From Imbricaverruca yamaguchii (taxonomy: Eukaryota; Arthropoda; Thecostraca; Neoverrucidae), in contig JAOTOL010001647.1 in assembly GCA_034440575.1 (NCBI GenBank), positions 2,354,001-2,418,000 of the forward strand: DNA of 64,000 bases, in the 5' to 3' direction. This document shows, piece by piece, positions 59,900 through 64,000 of the stretch. The position numbers and the translations under genes were made by a program. The notes below the pieces were generated by a model. That model saw only the letters and a list, made by a program, of their open reading frames with translations. It had not been told where the DNA came from and searched no databases. Each line of letters begins with the position of its first letter. Positions within the stretch are counted from its first letter, which is position 1.

Positions 59900-60812
59900 C
59901 CCGGCCGGGCCGCTCTGTCCGACCGCCCCGCTCTGTCCGACCTGACCCTCCCGCGCTCTGTCCGACCACCCCCTGCCTACCCCGCTCTGTCCGACCTGAC
60001 CCTCCGCTCTGTCCACCGGACCCTCCCCGCTCTGTCCGACCCTCCCGCTCTGTCCGACCGGACCCCTCCCCGCTCTGTCCGACCGGACCCCTCCCCGCTC
60101 TGTCCGACCGGACCCCTCCCCCGCTCTGTCCGACCGGACCCTCCCCCGCTCTGTCCGACCGGACCCCCTCCCCCGCTCTGTCCGACCGGACCCTCCCCCG
60201 CTCTGTCCGACCTGACCCCCCCGCTCTGTCCGACCGGACCATCCCCCGCTCTGTCCGACCGGACCCCCTCCCCCGCTCTGTCCGACCGGACCCTCCCCGC
60301 TCTGTCCGACCTGACCCCCCCGCTCTGTCGCCGGACCTCCCCGCTCTGTCCGACCGGACCCCCTCCCCCGCCCTGTCCGACCGGACCCCCTCCCCCGCTC
60401 TGTCCGACCGGAGCCCCTCCCCGCTCTGTCCGACCGGACCCTCCCCCGCTCTGTCCGATCTGACCCCCTCCCCCGCTCTGTCCGACCGGACCACTCCCCT
60501 GCTCTGTCCGACCTGACCCCCCCCCGCTCTGTCCGACCGGACCTCCCCCGCTCTGTCCGACCGGACCCTCCCCGCTCTGTCCGACCGGACCCTCCCCGCT
60601 CTGTCCGACCGGACCCTCCCCCGCTCTGTCCGACCGGACCCTCCCCGCTCTGTCCGACCGGACCCTCCCCCGCTCTGTCCGACCGGACCATCCCCCGTTC
60701 TGTGCGACCGGACCCCCCCGCTCTCCGACCGGACCCTCCCCCGCTCTGTCCGACCGAACCCCTCCCCCGCTCTGTCCGACCGGACCCCCTCCCCCGCTCT
60801 GTCTGGCCGGGC
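59900..60812. repeat. Minisatellite, ~25-bp unit, ~36 copies
   Basis: CTCTGTCCGACCGGACCCTC plus CCCCG, with unit length varying (24-30 bp) through the C run. GTCCG and CGGAC form a 5-bp dyad. The plus strand is strongly C-rich. Frames of 226-398 codons on both strands are artefacts. Confidence 0.96.
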
Positions 60813-61920
60813 GCCGAGGCGGAGGCGATCATGCCAGTCAACCGGCTGTTGTAGATCACTCACAAGACGGTCAGCTCGGCACGGGTCTGTGTAAGGGGGC
60901 GAGGTTGGGTGGGCGTGGGTGGGGGGGGGGGTGGGGGTGGGGGTTGTCGCAGATTCTGACATAGTAATCTGGCTATGTACAACGCTAATTGGCATGAAGA
61001 TGGCATGCACTCTTAGCTTTCCGATGATCCAATGCTGAGTTTTTAATGAGGAGTGGAATTAAAATACTCTTCTAAGCGTGCAATATCCGCCGTCTTCGAC
61101 TCCTGCTAAAAGTTTAGTTCGTAAGGTTTGGGGAGCATTATTCACGTGGCAACACGCTATTTTATTGTGAGCTGTCGTAAGCAAAACTCATTTATGGCTT
61201 CCTGTCACCACAGCGCGTTTAATGAATATTTTGTTTAATTTTTCACCAGGAATGGATTCAGATCTGTCCTTTTACTGGATGGAAAACACGTCAAGTGATA
61301 GCTGAAAGATCACCAGTAAAGTTCACACCGCGAATTTCCAAATATATATTGCCCGACATAATGAGGGAACACTTAGGAACGCAAAGTGGACAACAATGCT
61401 AATTTCGAGAAAGTTGGTGCTACATCTGTAAAAGCTGATGCCGTTTGCACACCTGCAACGCAATATTCTTCGCAAATCATGCCTTATAACATGACTCCTA
61501 CACACAACGCATCGTCGTGCTTGTTGTTTTCTTTGCAAAAAGTCACCGCTCTTGTATACGCCTAAGCTCAGAGCGCTCATCAGCATCTTAGGCTGTGCTT
61601 TATGGACGAAATATATAACTAAACTATATGTATAGTTGCTGCGGTAGGTATGGCGGTGTCAGCCGACGGCAATGAACACGATCGCACGATACCGCAACAA
61701 GGCCGTGCAAGTGCAATTACCAGACCAGCTGGCTGTGCCACACGGCCGGCGAACACGACACTGCCGCCGGACAGCCTGTGCACATCCGCTGCCGCCTTCA
61801 TCTCGATCTGCTCTTCCTTCTTCCGGTCCGCAAACAACGACTCAGTCGACACACTGCGACGAGAGGTGCCGGGACGCGGGTCGTGGCCGACGTGTGGGCG
61901 GTTCGCGGGCGCAATCTGAA
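60813..61920. other. No gene recognised; G-rich tract at ~60,909-60,951
   Basis: Begins GC-rich with GTGGGGGGGGGGGTGGGGGT, a possible G-quadruplex tract, then becomes AT-rich. No exon was recognised. Confidence 0.45.
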
Positions 61921-61923
61921 TCG

Positions 61924-62150
61924 GCACCTGTCGGAGTCAGGTCACTGTCGGAGCCAGGTCACTGTCGGAGTCAGGTCACTGTCGGAGTCAGGTCACTGTC
62001 GGAGCCAGGTCACTGTCGGAGTCAGGTCACTGTCGGAGCCAGGTCACTGTCGGAGCCAGGTCACTGTCGGAGTCAGGTCACTGTCGGAGTCAGGTCACTG
62101 TCGGAGTCAGGTCACTGTCGGAGTCAGGTCACTGTCGGAGCCAGGTCACG
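61924..62150. repeat. Minisatellite, 17-bp unit (GTCGGAGTCAGGTCACT), ~13 copies
   Basis: Two unit types, GAGTC and GAGCC, alternate irregularly. Confidence 0.96.
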
Positions 62151-62204
62151 CGGCGTGCTGCTCGTCCCTACCGACGGACGCGACGCGCTGCCAGCAGGGC
62201 GGCT

Positions 62205-62550
62205 CGCCACTGGCGCGCAATCCTGCCGGACTGGCGCGCAATCCTGCCAGACTGGCGCGCAATCCTGCCGGACTGGCGCGCAATCCTCCCGGACTGGAGC
62301 GCAATCCTGCCAGACTGGCGCACAATCCTCCCAGACTGGCGCGCAATCCTGCCGGACTGGCGCGCAATCCTGCCGGACTGGCGCGCAATCCTGCCGGACT
62401 GGCGCGCAATCCTGCCGGACTGGCGCGCAATCCTGCCGGACTGGCGCGCAATCCTGCCGGACTGGCGCGCAATCCTGCCGGACTGGCGCGCAATCCTGCC
62501 AGACTGGCGCGCAATCCTGCCGGACTGGCGCGCAATCCTGCCGGACTGGC
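62205..62550. repeat. Minisatellite, 21-bp unit, ~16 copies
   Basis: ACTGGCGCGCAATCCTGCCG plus G, nearly identical units with a few CTCCC and TGCCA variants. It starts only about 55 bp after the 17-bp array and is unrelated in sequence. Confidence 0.96.
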
Positions 62551-63630
62551 CACTGGCCGGCGGCGACCGCCGGCGGCGGCCATCCTGCCGCGGCAAACCG
62601 GCGCCGAGTGGCGCGAACGTGCACCAGCGGAGCGGTTCGTCTGCGTGGCGGCGGGGATGGCGGGAGTGACGGCGGACCAGGCCGGTGTGTGCATCGCCAG
62701 ACAACTGGCGGCGGGTGTGGCGAGGGTGCTCGCTATGGTGCGGCTACTGTGCGACTGGAGCCCCAGTCACACACCCTCCCCCGGGGGTGCCGAGTACGGT
62801 GTGGTGGAATGGGTGCCGCCAGCTACCAATCCTGGCGGAGGTGCAGGCTAGGTTTAATTGTTCCGGTTGCTTCTTACCAGGTCAGATGCATGATGAGAAC
62901 GACCAAGCGTATCAAGAATGAACATCCGGACCTGTAGGACTACCGAACGGTTGAATAAGACTGGATGCTTTGTTTGTTAAAGCAAGCGTTTGATAAATGA
63001 ACGAATTATAAGTTGGTGTTCCCTGCGTTCATTCCGATTCAAGCAGTGCCTGCAAGGTACTGCCATTGTGTCCAAGCGTATCGATAATCATTATTGTCAT
63101 AATTTTCTGGAGGGAAGGGCTGACGATTATAATATTCATACCGTGGAAGGGGAAGTCAACACTCACTGGTACATGTAAATCAGCTCCACTCAAATAACGC
63201 TGCTGTGAATGGGTGATGGTGCGTGCTTAGGAATGTTGGAGCTCAAATTGTCTGCATGAGGTCACAGCTTCCGCTGAAATCCGGAATTATTTACGACATT
63301 CGAACTAAGTCGGCGATAATGCAGTCAAAATTTAGCACCACGCATCACCGATAAATAACTCGCCCATTATAACAATAATGGTTGTGGATGGGCTTTCAGG
63401 CCACCACAAAAGCCCATCATCGGCATCGTAGGTCAGCGGTGAACATGAGCGAGTTCCGGCAGCTGGCGGTTGGCGCAAGGCTCCCACTCTCACCCCTCCC
63501 CACTCACTGCTCCCCCACTTCCACTTGGAACACGCACGGGAAGCCAGACGTTGCCCGGCCGCGATACACTGGGTGCCATCCTCACCAAACGGCCGTTTGG
63601 AGCGTACACGAACGGTAATAATAGCTCCCA
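62551..63630. other. No gene recognised
   Basis: GC-rich to about 62,850, then AT-rich unique sequence. Confidence 0.4.
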
Positions 63631-63639
63631 ACAGCTTAA

Positions 63640-63740
63640 GGAGAGCGGACGTTGCCCACTTTCAATTTGGTAACACCATCCAAACAAAAAGCCCGGTAAT
63701 TACGACGTCAAACGGATAATTACAGGTGTGCGCGCGCATA
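63640..63740. promoter_or_regulatory. Short candidate regulatory segment
   Basis: CCCGGTAATTACGACGTCAA and CGGATAATTACAGGTGTG lie 16 bp apart, two TAATTA homeodomain cores in a unique segment. Inference only. Confidence 0.25.
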
Positions 63741-63849
63741 GGAAAGAGAGGGCGCTCTAACCGGGCCGAGTCGGTACCAGATGGGGTATCGGTGACCCGA
63801 TCTGGCAGCGGGGCTGGCGGTCGGCGCCGGCTCCACCACGCACATCGAC
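63741..63849. other. Unique spacer
   Basis: Non-repetitive sequence before the terminal array. Nothing recognised. Confidence 0.4.
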
Positions 63850-64000
63850 AGTCTGATCTCACCTCCACGGAGACCGCAGTCTGAACTCTACGGAGACCAC
63901 AGTCTGGTCTCCACGGAGACCGCAGTCTGATCTCCGTGGAGATCGACAGTCTGATATCCACGGAGCCGGAGTCAGATCTCCGTGGAGACCAATAGTCTGG
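63850..64000. repeat. Degenerate ~22-24-bp tandem repeat with palindromic cores, runs off the right edge
   Basis: CAGTCTGATCTCC, ACGGAGACCG and TCTCCGTGGAGA recur about every 22-24 bp. TCTCCACGGAGA and TCTCCGTGGAGA are inverse forms of a near-palindrome, so the unit reads similarly on both strands. Confidence 0.88.

Noticed and set aside
59753..61010. Long frames (up to 398 codons) on both strands
   Set aside because: They are produced by the 25-bp C-rich array, low-complexity Arg/Ser/Pro readings without any domain.

Overview
The window looks like intergenic and intronic DNA from an animal, most likely an arthropod. The evidence is a first coding exon of an aristaless/Arx-type homeobox gene with a spliceosomal donor, tRNA-derived SINEs with target-site duplications, pieces of two non-LTR retrotransposons (a Jockey-like and a CR1-like one), and a decayed gene of a protein family that I recall from arthropod predicted proteomes. 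I cannot name the species. There is no sign of operons, phage or bacterial genes, and nearly all long open reading frames here are by-products of tandem repeats.

Layout. At the left edge (1-1,680) lie intron 1, the first coding exon and the CpG-rich upstream flank of aristaless on the minus strand. The remaining 62 kb holds no other gene that I can support. It is dominated by more than 25 minisatellites with units of 11-60 bp, most of them GC-rich. The largest are at 4.1-5.3 kb, 6.9-8.8 kb, 11.9-12.9 kb, 15.5-16.1 kb, 20.2-20.9 kb, 24.5-25.2 kb, 28.1-28.5 kb, 29.8-30.4 kb, 35.9-36.4 kb, 57.8-59.6 kb, 59.9-60.8 kb and 61.9-62.6 kb. Several sit beside short non-repetitive segments rich in TAAT-type motifs, which could be regulatory elements of the homeobox gene.

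Mobile DNA. Seven SINE copies fall into three groups with different tRNA-like heads: Val-like, Lys-like, and a third head of uncertain origin. They share a core stem-loop and a 3' two-tier hairpin, and the Val-like and third groups end in an AACC/CAA-type tail. In addition there are five inserts of only 52-63 bp, each flanked by an 11-15 bp target-site duplication and all beginning at or within a few bases of the same point (a GGGCGC arm). They consist of little more than a 3' hairpin plus tail, and this hairpin is alignable with the 3' end of the Val-like SINE. They are the strongest candidate for something undescribed: either an extremely short autonomous-looking retroposon family, or recurrent products of reverse transcription that stop just past a 3' terminal hairpin.

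How the parts may fit together (inference): the non-LTR retrotransposons are the likely kind of enzyme source for the SINEs and micro-inserts, although neither fragment here is shown to be the partner. The window reads as a repeat-rich flank of a developmental regulator, not as a cluster of cooperating genes.
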